DNA of 64,000 nt from Bradysia coprophila (Eukaryota; Arthropoda; Insecta; Diptera; Sciaridae), in NCBI RefSeq assembly GCF_014529535.1, contig NW_023503608.1, forward strand, positions 620,001 to 684,000, read 5' to 3'. Of the stretch, positions 23,273 through 35,177 are shown one piece after another. Position 1 is the stretch's first letter. Every line of letters starts with the position of its first letter. The translations under genes and the position numbers were made by a program. Below the pieces are notes generated by a model. That model had not been told where the DNA came from. It made no database searches and was given only the letters and a program-made list of their open reading frames with translations.

Positions 23273-25161
23273 ATGGTTAAACTGATAATTGCCGCCGCTA
23301 TATTAGCCGTTGCTTTTGCGGCACCCGCCGAAAAGATAAGGGTTCCGTTCCATAAGCTACTCGCACCACGTGATCCATTCCCTGAACCGAAGGAAGATGT
23401 ACCAATTCCATCGGAAGTCTCGCTCGAATCGATTGTACAACGTCTTGACAATTTTAACCCATCCAACTTGGAGATTTGGGGTCAAAGATACTATGTGAAC
23501 AATGCTTATTACACACCCGGATCCCCAATCTTCTTGTTCTTAGCTGGTGAATGGACCATTACACCATATCGATTGACTAACAGTCTGATGCATGATATTG
23601 CCAGTCAAGTGAATGGTAGTTTATACTACTTGGAACATCGTGTAATTATGTTAATGTATTCTTGATTCGTCACGTATGTCTAACGGTTTTCTCTTTATTC
23701 TCCCATTAGTACTATGGCGAGAGTCGTCCAACACCGTAAGCATTGCCTAAATTTAACTTTAAGAAGCAAGACTTACGGAAACGTTTTCAATCTTATAGAA
23801 ATGTTAGCGACGAAAACATTAGATTTTTGACGCCCGAACAAGCCATAGCAGATGCAGCTCACTTCGTCAATTTCATTCGTACAAGTCTAGATGGTGCAGC
23901 TAATTCACCCATTATCTTAGTTGGTGGTCATTATTCTGCAAGTTTAGCTGTTTGGTTCCGTCAACGGTATCCGCATTTATCAGCTGGTAAATCGATAGCA
24001 GAAAAACGCTGCAACATAAATGCTAACTATTATCACGGTTTCAGGTGTCTGGGCATCGAGTGCACCCCTACCATCTGTTGTCGATTTCGATGGATTCAAG
24101 GAAGCTACCGGCGCTGCTTACCGTGCCGTTGGAGGAGATGAATGTTACGATGCTCTTGAGCTCGGTTTCGATAGAATGCGCGCACTTTTCGATGCTGAAG
24201 ATTTTGAAGAATTAACTGAAACATTCTATCTATGCGATCCACTTGAAGAAGAAGATGGTCCTCATTTCTTCAGTTTAATGGCTGAATTTTACTCAATTTT
24301 GCCTCAATTCGAATTGTAAGTTACTCAATATCACACTTAACATTATAGTAACCTTTCGTTTTGTATTACAGCGAAGAATTCATTGAAGCCACCTGTAATC
24401 ACATCATCGAAGGACAAAGCTCAATTGAAAGCATTGCCTATCTGCTAAACAATTTTATTGACATTGATGGAGGACAATGCATCGACATTGATTATGATTA
24501 CATTATTGAAGCTGAACGTCAAATCGAGTGGGACTCCCCAGCTGTTGCAGTTGGCTACAGACAATGGACCTACCAATTGTGCTCACAGGTAATACTCTGA
24601 ATCAAGCCGATTAGATTTTCTTTTATTCGTAATATTTCCTCATAGATCGGTTGGTTCCACACAAGTGGATCACCTAACCAGCCATTTGGTGACAAATTCC
24701 CAGCTGAGCTTTATCATGCCGGTTGTCAAGCAGTCTTTGGTGATTCGTAAGTGTGAATAAACTAGATCGTTGATGAAAGGTGTAATCTCCGAAAATCCAT
24801 TTCTAGATTCACTGAGGAGCGACTCAACCGTAACTCAGAACGCTTCAACACAATCTATGGTGGTCTGGAACCCGATGTGTCCAATGCAGTTTTCGTTTAC
24901 GGTCAACACGATCCATGGTCCGTACTCGGACGCCGAACCAATTTGAGTGATGATGCTGTCGCTATTGTCATTGAAGGTAAGTAACTCGTTTAAAATGTTG
25001 CTCAGTGAAATGGAACGTAATAACAAAATATTGCAGGCGCTACTATGGGTAATGATTTGGGACCACGTCACAGAGACAATCCTCCAGCATTGGCAGCCGC
25101 TAAGGATCAAATTGAAGCTCTTATTCTTGAATGGATTGATGAATTCAACAATTCCAACTAA
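23273..25161 (+). CDS. Secreted S28-family serine carboxypeptidase homolog, catalytically dead by sequence (copy 2)
   Basis: Tandem paralog of the gene at 17840, same strand, 3.6 kb downstream. Exons are 23273-23641, 23710-23735, 23799-23986, 24045-24315, 24372-24588, 24646-24746, 24807-24976 and 25037-25161, giving 488 residues. Exons from 23799 on have exactly the same lengths as in copy 1 until the last. Copy 2 has an additional intron (23642-23709) after YLEHR, leaving a 26-bp microexon for YYGESRPTP. A signal peptide (MVKLIIAAAILAVAFAAP) is present. GGHYSASL again puts His (176) at the nucleophile position, GQHDPW keeps Asp426, and GATMGNDLG lacks the catalytic His. Retention of an open frame with the same two losses in both copies argues for a non-catalytic function, not decay. 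Confidence 0.9.
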
Positions 25162-26434
25162 TTTTATCATTGTTTGTCTTTGTGCTTGCAGCAATGGGAG
25201 TATGATAACATAGACGAATTAAACGAATATTTTCTTATAAAATGAGGGACTAGAAGTTTTATTATCGCCTAAGTTTAAGAGAAAAATAGCGAATTCTTCG
25301 AAGAATTTCCATGGAGCCGAAATTTATCGTATTAGGAATTTCCAATCCTTGCCGCTTCAGGGGCGCAACGAGGTATAACTCACCTCTTTCCGAAGTGTCG
25401 TTTCAGTGGTAGAGCTACTTAGAAATGTAGCTTTTCTTATTTTTATCATGTATCTTCGATGATAAGTGATCGGTTTCTTTGAAATGATAGACGATTATCG
25501 TAGTGTAAAACTATACTAATCATAGATGACAACAAATAGGTTGACCCAAGTGCAAACCAAGCGCCAGAACAGCTTTTTTCTATAGTTAGGCGCCATGACG
25601 CAAGTCAAAAAATTGTATTTTTTACGGACTGAGAAACATACACACAGCAACTCTTTGACTTGGAAACCTTGGCACCAATGACTCTCAAGGTATTTTAGTA
25701 CGAGTTAATCGAGCTATCGAATTTCAAAGTTTACCTTTTTGTGTGAAAATGGTCAAATTTTACCAACCTTTGTTTGCTTGTGGTTAATTTCTATCTCGGG
25801 ATTGGCCCAAGCGATTTTGATGAAATTTTGAGGGTAGTTCGGAGGTGTGATTCTCAATCTCGCGCAAAAAAATGTCTGGTCTAAATGATCTTCTTTGGGA
25901 GCTATTGCTATCGTATGTTACCATAGAAGCCCCATAAATTTACATATAAAATGAGTGTTTTGCATTTATGTGTAAGTGAACATAGATGTGAACCTTATAA
26001 AAACCTCTTACAAGAAAAAGGGTGACGCAAGTCTTTTACTGACAAAGCTATTGATTTTACGCTCAAAGCTCCAATACGCAAAAATGTAACTTTACAACCG
26101 CATCATCAATTAATTTCGACAGTCTTTGCTTCTCGGAGGAAACAACAAAGTTTCCAAAAAATATCAGGCTTCCTCTTCGTCATGTGTGGACAAGTCGAGG
26201 ACGATCAGATTATAGATTTTTTTTAATTTTTTAAAGAACATGCTCCCTTGTAATTCGTCGTTTGTTTATGCTCTGCCACCCACACACATAAATGCAAAGA
26301 AAATAAATGCCAGAATTGTCAAGGTTCTTGCGGAAATGTATTAAAATTTAACTAAATTTTAGTTACAGAGTCTTCACAGATGCACCATATGTTCGTCTTA
26401 AGTTTATTTGTATAAATTAATCAATCCAACGGTC
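25162..26434. other. Spacer with a dispersed-repeat copy (25595-26033)
   Basis: From 25595 (ATGACGCAAGTC) onwards the sequence follows the element at 60896-61796 at a low but clear level. Shared pieces include GACTGAGAAACA, GAGCTATC, ATTTTACCAACCTTTGTT, GAAATTTTGAGGGTA and GGGAGCTAT. A second GTGACGCAAGTC lies at 26022-26033 in the same orientation. No gene. Confidence 0.55.
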
Positions 26435-29400
26435 TTACCGCCGATCGAAATTAAGACCTAGTATGTTACGAGCCTGTAAAGAAAAGACACGAGTCAGAAT
26501 AGCGAATATTTCATTCATAGGTCCATAATTCAACTAACCGTTTGAAACGCCGAATTTAAGGCCTTTTTTGTTGTCTGATCACCAGCAACAAGCATCTCCT
26601 GTATTTGGTGACCTTCTTCAATTCGACGCTCCAAAAAGGTCCATGTGTCTGCATGCCCCTGTGATTTATCTTGCAACATGTACAGTTCGGTCATTTTGTA
26701 TATTGTAGCCAAACCAATTCGACGAGTGTACCAACCGATCTAAAGAGAAAACCCAAAGAATTATTTTACTCCGGCAAAAAATGTCCAGTCAAAAACATAC
26801 GTCTACTGAACGATCACCAGCATAGTAACATATATCATCGATTAGAGTTAGCAGATGTGCCAATGATTTCTGTGCATTCGGCGGTAAGGACATCATACCC
26901 AGAGCTTGAGGCCAACGTGATTTGTACGGTTCAATCATCTGGAGTCTGAGTTGAACAGCTTTGCTTACAAATTCAACTGGATTGTGGTTCTTGCTAGCAT
27001 CCATTGCAGCTATTTCTTTCTTCAACTGTTCGATTAGCTGTTCATTGCATCGAGCATAGAAGTAATGAATTAATTCTATGCCACCATCCGGGAACATTCC
27101 ATGCACAATTCCAGGATATCCTACCGACTGTGCCCCTTTTGTTATAGCCTGTCGGCACCAACCATAGTTTAATACGAACGGCAAAGCGGCGTCCATAATT
27201 TTTGCTCGAATTTCTTGAATTTTTGCATCGTCTTTCTCCTCACTGTTACCGCTGGCATACTGACTGGAATACGCTTCTTCGCGTTGCTCTTCCCTAGCTC
27301 TAAAGTCCTCAATACTTCCTTTCTGACTGTCAGGATCATTTTTGGATTCGGTCAGTTTGTCATCTCTTGACGTACTGTACTGCTTTGTGTAAGTTAGAAA
27401 GGAATATCGACATGGACGATGGTGAAGCGAAAAAGCTTTGCTGTTCCAATTACTGAGCACAGTTTGTGGATTTGAGTTATTTACAGCGAGAAGTATTGTG
27501 GCGGTACGACGGTGCGTGGGTAAGGCTGAAATAAAGAGACAAACGAATGATCATCCCATTGAATTAAGTAAAAATTTAGTTCCTCATGTTCCTCAATTCT
27601 TAGTTTCAAGTGGATGGAAGGGATAGGGCATAATGATTTTGCGAAAGAGACTTGTTTTTGATTAAGTAAAAAGTTTTAATTTCCGCAAACAGTTGACGAC
27701 AAAAATGTTCAGAATTTTCTTTTGACACTGTCTACGCATTCGTTGACTCTGGACAAAAGGCTTTCCATCATTTCAAATGTATTCATTGCCGATGCTATCA
27801 TTTGCAACTTATATTCCTGCGACATCACGGGTAGCGATTCCCCAGATACTGACAATTCCACGTCAACACTCTTGTCATCCGTTCCATCTTGTACTCGTTT
27901 CTCTTCCAGCTTGTAGTGCGCTCGAGTCATATCTAATCCGACCCGCAACGGTGCCAGAAATTGCTGTTCCACATCTCGAACCCAGTCCCAGAAATTGGTT
28001 CGATTGTTTTTGTCCCGAATGGACAAATATCGGATCATATTCAGGGCACATATGATGGCATCGCTGTTCTGCAGTAGATCCGTCTCGGAACCCTTGGGAA
28101 GTACACAAATGCGCTGCAACGTTAAAGACTTCAATTCCGATCCACTGAAATGTGTTGAAATTTCGGTTTCGGATGAGTTTAACGCCTCGGAAACCATATC
28201 TTTGTAAATTGTTATAAAATACCCAACTAGTCCATTATGAGTGGTTACGGTTAACAGATTTTTGATGAGAACCATTCGACCATCCTCGTCAAATTGCAGA
28301 ATATATTTCTTGATCAATTGACTACCTTTCTGGCTGTTCCTTTTGATTTGAGTTTGCGAAATGATCCGAATCAACTCCTCGCAGAATATTTGGTGAACAT
28401 TCAAGTCTAAGCTGCCACTCGGAATTCTCTCACTACCGAATCTGTCCAGCAGCGCAGAAGTTAAAAGAAGCGCTTTGTAGTGGATCATGTTCTCATTCGA
28501 TTTGAACATTTCACAGATGAGATACAGACTCGATTCGAAGAGGTGGAGTTCCGTGTAGACCGTTGGTGCGTTGAGTGGAATAAGATTTTCGGCAAACATC
28601 AGGTAGTACAGCACTCCGACAGCGAGAAGCGGCACTTTTTCTTCAATCACAAAAATATCTTTGGGCGCGTCCTCGTAAACACCTGCTGCACTCGGTCGAC
28701 TTTTAATTGGCCAACGGATTCGTCGTTCCGCATAAGGTAAAAGAAAATACGGATCGGGAAACAGCTTCGTAAAGTGTCGGACAATACTTTCAGCACACTG
28801 CCGAGAGTATGTGTTGGTAAGCGATTTGTCGACCGGCTCACTCAGGTCCAAATAAGCCAAAGGTGGTCCGAGCAACTGTAGAATGAAGCAACCAAGAACA
28901 TTCTTTCGTGTGATATTCACATTACGAAAAGGTTGGATGGTTGGATTTGTGACCAAACTGTCCAGCACCGGTTCGTAGAACAAAAACAGGGTGAAGTAAT
29001 TGGTTAGGATTCGTTGTACATCGTCACCTTGTTCCAGCAATTTCTCCTCTTCGGAGTCCAATTTCCTCTTCATGTCTTCCGGAAACGGAAGTTCGCTAAT
29101 GTATGATTGTATCGAATTGAGGCACCATTCCAACGATCGTGCCTTGTTCTGCTTTTGTCGCAGCAAACAGATCTGCAACGACTTCAGTGCACTCATGAAA
29201 ACATTGTCACTTTTGGTTGTCTCCACAATCTCCATAAACTCGAACAGGGCTTCCTCCTCCTTCGACTTTTTCGCAATTACTTTCAGGATGGTCTCGGCGA
29301 CATCATAGACTTCTGATCGACTGTTGTAGTTGTCTTCAGTGAGATATTTCATTACAACAGCTATTGCATCCGAACAATTGTTCAGCAAGGACGAATTGTA

Positions 29401-29833
29401 TTTGTTATCTTCGACCGCATGTAAAGCTTCGGCATATTTGTTTTCCGATAAGAATTTGTCCAGTGCTTCGGACAAACTGGTATCCAGCTGATCCAATATA
29501 TTGCTCATTGCAGAAATAACGAAAATATGTTAAATTGTGTCCGACCACAAACTCAATGTTGAATTAAATAACTATCCCGTCTCCGGATAGCGCGCAGTCA
29601 AATGTTTGACAGATGATCTAATGTTTCACGATTTTGTCGCAATAGATTTGCTACAAATCGAACGCAAAATCCTTTTGAGCCAAATATAAATACTGATAAG
29701 TCTTGTCACGTCATGTGCCCCGTTCAGTCAATATGTTAAACTACAAATTGAAAGTATTGGCTAGTGACTTACTTGAATTGATAAACGGCTGAGCTCTTGT
29801 TAAACACTTTCTAAGGACTCCAAAATTTGCCAT
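26435..29833 (-). CDS. COQ9: Ubiquinone biosynthesis protein COQ9, mitochondrial
   Basis: COQ9 is a lipid-binding protein of the mitochondrial coenzyme Q synthesis complex that works with COQ7. Minus-strand exons are 29833-29773, 27525-26801, 26739-26539 and 26473-26435, joining to 341 residues. Exon 1 encodes MANFGVLRKCLTRAQPFINS, a basic, acid-free stretch fitting a mitochondrial presequence. It ends in phase 1, matching exon 2, which has no usable in-frame ATG of its own. Family features are IMDAALPFVLNYGWCRQAI, YPGIVHGMFPDGGIELI, LPPNAQKSLAHLLTLIDDI and the helix IGWYTRRIGLATIYKMTELY. The first intron is 2.25 kb and contains the whole GLMN gene on the same strand. The short last exon (ARNILGLNFDRR) fits the family end. 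Exon 1 is inferred from phase and targeting character; the other exons are firm. Confidence 0.88.
27709..29508 (-). CDS. GLMN: Glomulin (FKBP-associated, RBX1-binding protein), intronless, nested in COQ9 intron 1
   Basis: Single-exon frame of 599 residues, close to human GLMN (594). Glomulin is a HEAT-like helical protein that binds the RING protein RBX1 and blocks E2 recruitment to cullin-RING ligases. The C-terminal third carries the family block LPKGSETDLLQNSD, then LNMIRYLSIRD, FLAPLRVGLDMTRAHYK and VSGESLPVMS, with an end (FEMMESLLSRVNE) as in vertebrate GLMN. The rest is leucine-rich and helical. The start is the first ATG of the frame. It lies inside the first intron of COQ9 in the same orientation, so its promoter or leader must be intronic or shared with COQ9. 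Lack of introns could reflect retroposition or intron loss. Confidence 0.9.
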   Translation of the reverse strand: MSNILDQLDTSLSEALDKFLSENKYAEALHAVEDNKYNSSLLNNCSDAIAVVMKYLTEDNYNSRSEVYDVAETILKVIAKKSKEEEALFEFMEIVETTKSDNVFMSALKSLQICLLRQKQNKARSLEWCLNSIQSYISELPFPEDMKRKLDSEEEKLLEQGDDVQRILTNYFTLFLFYEPVLDSLVTNPTIQPFRNVNITRKNVLGCFILQLLGPPLAYLDLSEPVDKSLTNTYSRQCAESIVRHFTKLFPDPYFLLPYAERRIRWPIKSRPSAAGVYEDAPKDIFVIEEKVPLLAVGVLYYLMFAENLIPLNAPTVYTELHLFESSLYLICEMFKSNENMIHYKALLLTSALLDRFGSERIPSGSLDLNVHQIFCEELIRIISQTQIKRNSQKGSQLIKKYILQFDEDGRMVLIKNLLTVTTHNGLVGYFITIYKDMVSEALNSSETEISTHFSGSELKSLTLQRICVLPKGSETDLLQNSDAIICALNMIRYLSIRDKNNRTNFWDWVRDVEQQFLAPLRVGLDMTRAHYKLEEKRVQDGTDDKSVDVELSVSGESLPVMSQEYKLQMIASAMNTFEMMESLLSRVNECVDSVKRKF

Positions 29834-30286
29834 AGTTTTTCCGCTTATTTGTTATGTCGTCTATGTCGCACTTACATTTGTGTCACTTTTCTGCCCGACT
29901 TTTGTCATGTCGCTCTCTCTCTTTTTACTAAAATGAAATTTCCCAGTATTTTTTCGTGTTTTAGTTCAGTGTTGTCATCTCTAATATCATGATGCAACGA
30001 TGCAACGAATTTCTACGGGAAAGATTTTGATCGAATGTTCTTAGAGTAACAGTTTTTGTCTAACGATTTCATAAGATTTAATCTCCAGAACAGAGACGTA
30101 TCTATTAGAGGAATTATTAAGCTGAGATGACCACAAGCCCAAAATTTTATACCGCTGACAATATGTTACATGCCGAACCGTTCCAGTTCCTTTCTTTCTG
30201 AAAGAAAATGATTTTCTTATTTACTTTGCTTTAGCATTGCATCTGAAGTATAAATAACTCCAATAAATATAATCGACCGAAACACC
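29834..30286. promoter_or_regulatory. Divergent start region COQ9 / MALSU1
   Basis: 453 bp separate the start codons of two nuclear genes for mitochondrial proteins on opposite strands. Both promoters are expected here if the starts are right. No specific factor site is claimed. Confidence 0.45.
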
Positions 30287-31144
30287 ATGCTCAGTCTAAG
30301 ACATCTAGCACGATTTTCATCTACACGAACGTACAGTCCATGTATAACACTGGCAAAACATTTTCACGACGACTTTACGAAAGATCCGTCGAAATTCGAA
30401 CCCCAACGGAATGACAAATTGAGGACAACCACTCCGGCTGTTGCATCCAAATTTAATGTATATAGCGACGAAAACGCTCCGGTTATCTTTGATGTCGACG
30501 AGGAAAGACAACGGATATCTGAGGATATCGCTGAAACAGATGATCTGTTGGACGACGTATATGCCGGCTTAAATTTAGAAAGTGAGATCGTAAAAGAATT
30601 CCACGGTTTGAATCATTCAAATGGATTTTTTTTGCAGGAGGTGCAACTGGTGTCTTCGAAATAGAAGATTTAGTCGAAGTTTTAAGACGTGAGAATGCAG
30701 TAAATATCTTCGTTTGTACAGTGCCAAAACATCTAAAATATGTCGACTATCTCTGCGTCGTCAGTGGTCGCAGTCATCGGCATCGATTAGCGTTGGCTCA
30801 ATTCGTTCGGAAACTGTTTAAAATAAAGAGACACCGCGGCGATGTGCTGCCGAAAATTGAAGGTGAAAAGAGTAAAACGTGGATGGCATTGGATCTAGGT
30901 GACGATTAGGAGCATTTTCTTCCGCCGCAATTCGTTACATTTCGACTTCGTTTCAGGTAACATTGCCCTGCACATATTGTCGGAAAATGCGAGACATCAG
31001 TATGATATTGAATCGCTGTGGAGTGTTGGCCGAGAGTTCGATCTTGAGTGCAATAAACCAGCTGATGATGTTGTCGAATTGCTAGAAAATCACACATTAT
31101 TTTTGAAGGATTTGATGCCGAATACCAGTCCACCCAGCACATGA
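30287..31144 (+). CDS. MALSU1: Mitochondrial ribosome assembly factor MALSU1 (RsfS/Iojap family)
   Basis: RsfS/Iojap proteins bind the large ribosomal subunit (bL12/uL14 region) and regulate subunit joining; MALSU1 acts in mitochondria. Exons 30287-30581, 30638-30898 and 30957-31144 give 247 residues. The N-terminus (MLSLRHLARFSSTRTYS) is a typical mitochondrial presequence. The RsfS domain starts at about residue 99 (GVFEIEDLVEVLR) and includes VDYLCVVSGRSHRH, WMALDLGNIALHILSENAR and YDIESLW. The family normally has D(Y/F).V..G.S..H and W...D.G...VH.F motifs, and both are visible. The acidic linker after the presequence is common in animal MALSU1. Divergent from COQ9. Confidence 0.92.
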
Positions 31145-32307
31145 ACATTTTGTATACGTAGGAAATGTGAATAAAGAGTAGAAAGGGCAGACAGTGACGC
31201 GTTTTTATCATTGAACATTTGAGTTCGGTCGTTGTCCTCACATAACCGGGCTGTAAATACCACTAAATCTGTCTAGCTTTATGTCCTTTTGCAATTTGCA
31301 ACTCTCATGACAGTCCTATGCGCTGACTCTCGAAGTATGCAAAACATGGAACATAGCCTCGGTTAACACCTAGAAGGAAGATATAGAATACCTGAACCTG
31401 TCCTTGAAACAAGTTTGAAACTAGAAGATGAGATGTCTTCAATATTCACAACATCCGTTGAATATTTCTTTGTTCCGAGAATGGTCCGTTCAGCGTTGAC
31501 TTTTAGCATCTCCGGGATGTTTCGTCCATTGGTATTTTGACATTATTTCTGGTGTAACGGGTGTAACATTGTTCTGCACGGATTTTCGAAAAAAATGATG
31601 AAAGCCGCCGAAATACCACCGATCCAACATTTCGTATAAAACATTTGATTACAGAGAATTCCGCGGTTTTTATTAGTATAATGAACATGTAATCTTTCAA
31701 ATGCTTTTCGATATACACAAAATTTCGCTTATGGTCGACAGTGACCACAGTTCGAACTCGATCCAGCAGCGGAGTAACAGATGTCCGAGGTGTGATTGAC
31801 ACTCTCACGGGGTTGACTCTATGGGATAAGAAACCGTTACATTAGCAAATATGGTGGGGAATTGGTTTCGAGGCGAGCGGACTTTTTGACACGTGCAGAC
31901 TAGAGTTGCGGAGTCGATTCCATAAAATATTTTAGCAAACTTACTGTTCGAAAAATTCGAAAGCCCATCGGGAATCACTCGAATTCACAGTATGACCAGT
32001 CCAAGCCTGGTACTAATTACTTTCAAGTGACAGATAAGGGATTTAGATCTTTGAACAAGAAAGTCTTTAGAAGTCATAAATGTTCTCATAAATTTGGTCC
32101 CTCCATGTCACTTCATATCTCCCAAGATTGTTCTTAAGGGGATACAAATTTCGAAAATCTGGACACGCTCATTAGAAGCAACTCAAGAAGAAGCTACGAA
32201 TCTTGGTCCCATAGGATCCGAGAATTCAGTTTTCCTAAATTTGTATGATGTTTAAAGGAGATCTACTAAACGAATAGCACATGTAAAATTACCCCGATGT
32301 GAAAGCT
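31145..32307. other. Spacer
   Basis: No gene recognised. The 101-codon minus-strand frame at 31503-31808 has no domain and no splice support. Confidence 0.55.
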
Positions 32308-33887
32308 TCAAAAGGTTGTCTGGTAATCGTAACAATAAACAAACTAAAAATTACCTTCACCAATATCTGCTTCTTCAGCATAGCTGATCGCAAAATTAAC
32401 ATCTTCGTACGGCGCTGGTAGTCTTTACCCATATTGATAGCCTTCTGAAACGTGTGACTTCGCTGATCGGTGTCTTTTGCATACAAAATTTTATTGTGCG
32501 AATCGATGCGTGCTTGAATTTGTCCATCCAGAATCAGGTGCATCACTTCATTTTCCAATGCACCAACTGTTCGATTGAATGCCGTAGCCATGATGCGCAT
32601 ATCTGCCGACATGTATGGACTGAAGTACTGTATCAACGCTCGGTTCCGTATTTTCGTGTACAGTGCATTGACATGTGGTGCAATGTACATGTCCAACAGT
32701 AAATTGTCCCGTATTTCGTCCAACAGCTTCAAACACGATGCATATTTTGATTCGTAGAATTTCAAGATAATATCACGCAATTGTGGTTCCAGTTCCAAGA
32801 ACAATTTGAATGCACTGCTTGAGATGACATGCTTCTGCATTTCCTGCCGATCGAATGTGGCTAGTGCACAAAGGCCGCCGTACATGGCGACATTATTTGG
32901 TGAAATCATATCGGGGAACTCACAGTGATCGAAACTGGCTTGTAAGAAGTGTTTGGCTGCTGCTTTGTAATCCTTAGTGGCTAGATCTGCCAGACCAGCG
33001 GCGCATTTCAATTTGGTAAACGTTAACTGATTCACGTCTTTGCTATTTCCTTCACTAAAGTCCGGCGTTCCAACCGCCTTAGCCACATAACTGGAGACAT
33101 GAGACCACGTCTCCAAGAATATTGACACCTTAATCACATTCAGGCACATGTTCACAATGTGTTTGCCACTGGTACAGTAATCACGGGCTCGTGAATAACA
33201 TTTCAATGCATTCGGTAAATCGCCGCAACTCAAATAGTGGTCACCCAAATCGTCATGACCACGACGAATGCTTTCTTTGATTGAATTTGATTTGTAGTTT
33301 TTCAGATCGTTGTCCAGTTTCTCCAATTTTAATGCAGCCTTTTTGGTGCGAGTTTCCACCCATATTGGATCGTAGGGCGGCATATCCTGAACATTCGATT
33401 GGGCAGCAACATCCGGCAGGCCACCATTTCCATTTACATTTAAATTTGCGACTTTTTTGTGCAACAATTGGTACATGGTCACATCGTATGTGCTCGTGAC
33501 GTAAACGATGGCCATTTTAAGAGCTTCCATGCGAAGGCTGGGACAATGATCCGCTATGTAAATCAAACGATGCAGTCTAGCTAAGCCGGTGTATGATTGC
33601 GCATAAACTTCAATGTCCAATGTTGGATTTTCCACCGAGTAAATTTCTTCCTCTTGATTTTCATTGTATTCGGGTGGTAGTCGGGGATCGACCTGCATGG
33701 GTTCGATGTCATTCTATAAGGAAAAGAGAGTAGAAAGTTTGTATTTCGGGATGACAATTTGGAATTATTTGGTCGCAGACCATTCATAACCAAACTTTTG
33801 TTTTTCGTATTTGATCAATGTTATTGTAAGCAATGAGATGGAATGGAAAACATCTGTCTTGGTTACCTGAATCATTTGTTGAGCCAT
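32308..33887 (-). CDS. CSN1: COP9 signalosome complex subunit 1 (CSN1/GPS1)
   Basis: PCI-domain subunit of the COP9 signalosome, which removes NEDD8 from cullins. Minus-strand exons are 33887-33867 (MAQQMIQ), 33713-32355 and probably 32319-32308, giving 463 residues and ending KKQILVKTTF. If the last splice is not used, translation reads on to a stop at 32289-32291, ending FEAFTSG. The C-terminus is therefore uncertain. Landmarks are the N-terminal [21 protein letters not shown] block, TPR-like helices ([31 protein letters not shown]), and the C-terminal PCI region with [17 protein letters not shown] and [20 protein letters not shown]. The family is clear; fly CSN1b is the expected ortholog. 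Confidence 0.92.
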
Positions 33888-35177
33888 TTTGGGGAGTAAT
33901 TATGCTGTGTGCTTTTAAATTGGCTTCATGCACAATGAATCTCCTTCCAAAAAGTAAAAACAAAAGACTTTTGGCAGAGTAAGTCGATATTTTTTTGTGT
34001 TGGGCAGTGATGTCGTCCGAAAGAAATGTCTTGAAATTTATTCACTGGGAATTTCATGTAGTCAGTGCTGTCGGAATTCACCGAATTAACGTAAATTTTA
34101 CCAGAATGAGTGATATATGCAGCAAAGTTGATTATAGACCATAAATATAGACTGTTGGAAAACCGAAGACAAGTTAATTATAACTTGCCTTCGGGTATTA
34201 TCTATGAATTTTAACATATACTTATATTTTGACAGATCCCTCAAGCAAGTTAAAATAACTGTATTATGTTCCCTTCTATCTCATCGTAGCACTCTATTTG
34301 TGGGACAAAAGAACCGAGATGGTAATAACCAAGGTATATATTGGGCGGAGGTAATGCTATTCAGACGCGCGGCATAGCATATTAGTTCGATGCTAATGAC
34401 ACCTTTTTTGGTGATGGCTGACTATGATTTACTTGTGTTTAACAAAATATTGTGCCTATCACAAAACAGATGGCCCAGGCCCAGGTTTCTATAGGTTCTC
34501 CTTCACGTGAGTATGTTACGGCGTCCGTGGCGTGTAACGTTGGCTTGTCTACTGTCCGATTATCGTCTGTATTGTGCTCGCTGTCTTGCAAAAGGTGCAA
34601 GTTGAGCAACTGATGATGGTCAGACCTAGGGCCACTACTACAACCTGAGGCCGAAACAGCATTTCTTTGATGCTACACGCATCAACTTATTATCCACTTC
34701 CCTAGTTGCCAACTAGTAGTTGGACTTTGGTTTTACTTCTGTCTTATGATTTCCACTTTGTCTCTCTTTGTGAGTCTATCTTCCCACGTTGAGTTTCTGA
34801 GTGTTGCGTTTTGCTGAAAGTTTGGAACGTTGTGTATTAACAACTATAAAACGATCCTGTAGACATGTAGTCCAGTTAGTTAAGTATGTTTACCCTCAAC
34901 TGTTATAAAACAATAGGGAAATGATGTTCGGGAACTAAAGCTCAAATGTAATAGTTTTTTGTAAGTTTGTAGTACATTTACACCAATGTCAGCGGTCTAT
35001 TTTTTGTGAACTAACTTCACTGCTATGACTTTTCATGGATGTTTACCAGAGTGAAGTTATTTCACGTGAAAATAGAGCGCAAAGAATGCAGTACTGAAAA
35101 AAGAATGACTTGATACGTGTCAGACGTAATCTTTTTTCTCAGTGTTGTCTCTGTACACGGGTTGGATGTTTTGAATA
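33888..35177. other. Spacer with LINE-related fragment and palindrome
   Basis: 34328-34500 matches, in opposite orientation, the 5' part of the LINE remnant near 52190-52344 (shared TGCCTATCACAAAACAGATG and CGATGCTAATGACACC). A 32-bp imperfect palindrome sits at 34163-34194 (CCGAAGACAAGTTA / TAACTTGCCTTCGG). No gene. Confidence 0.55.

Noticed and set aside
31503-31808. 101-codon minus-strand frame
   Set aside because: No domain, no splice-site support and no matching neighbour exon.
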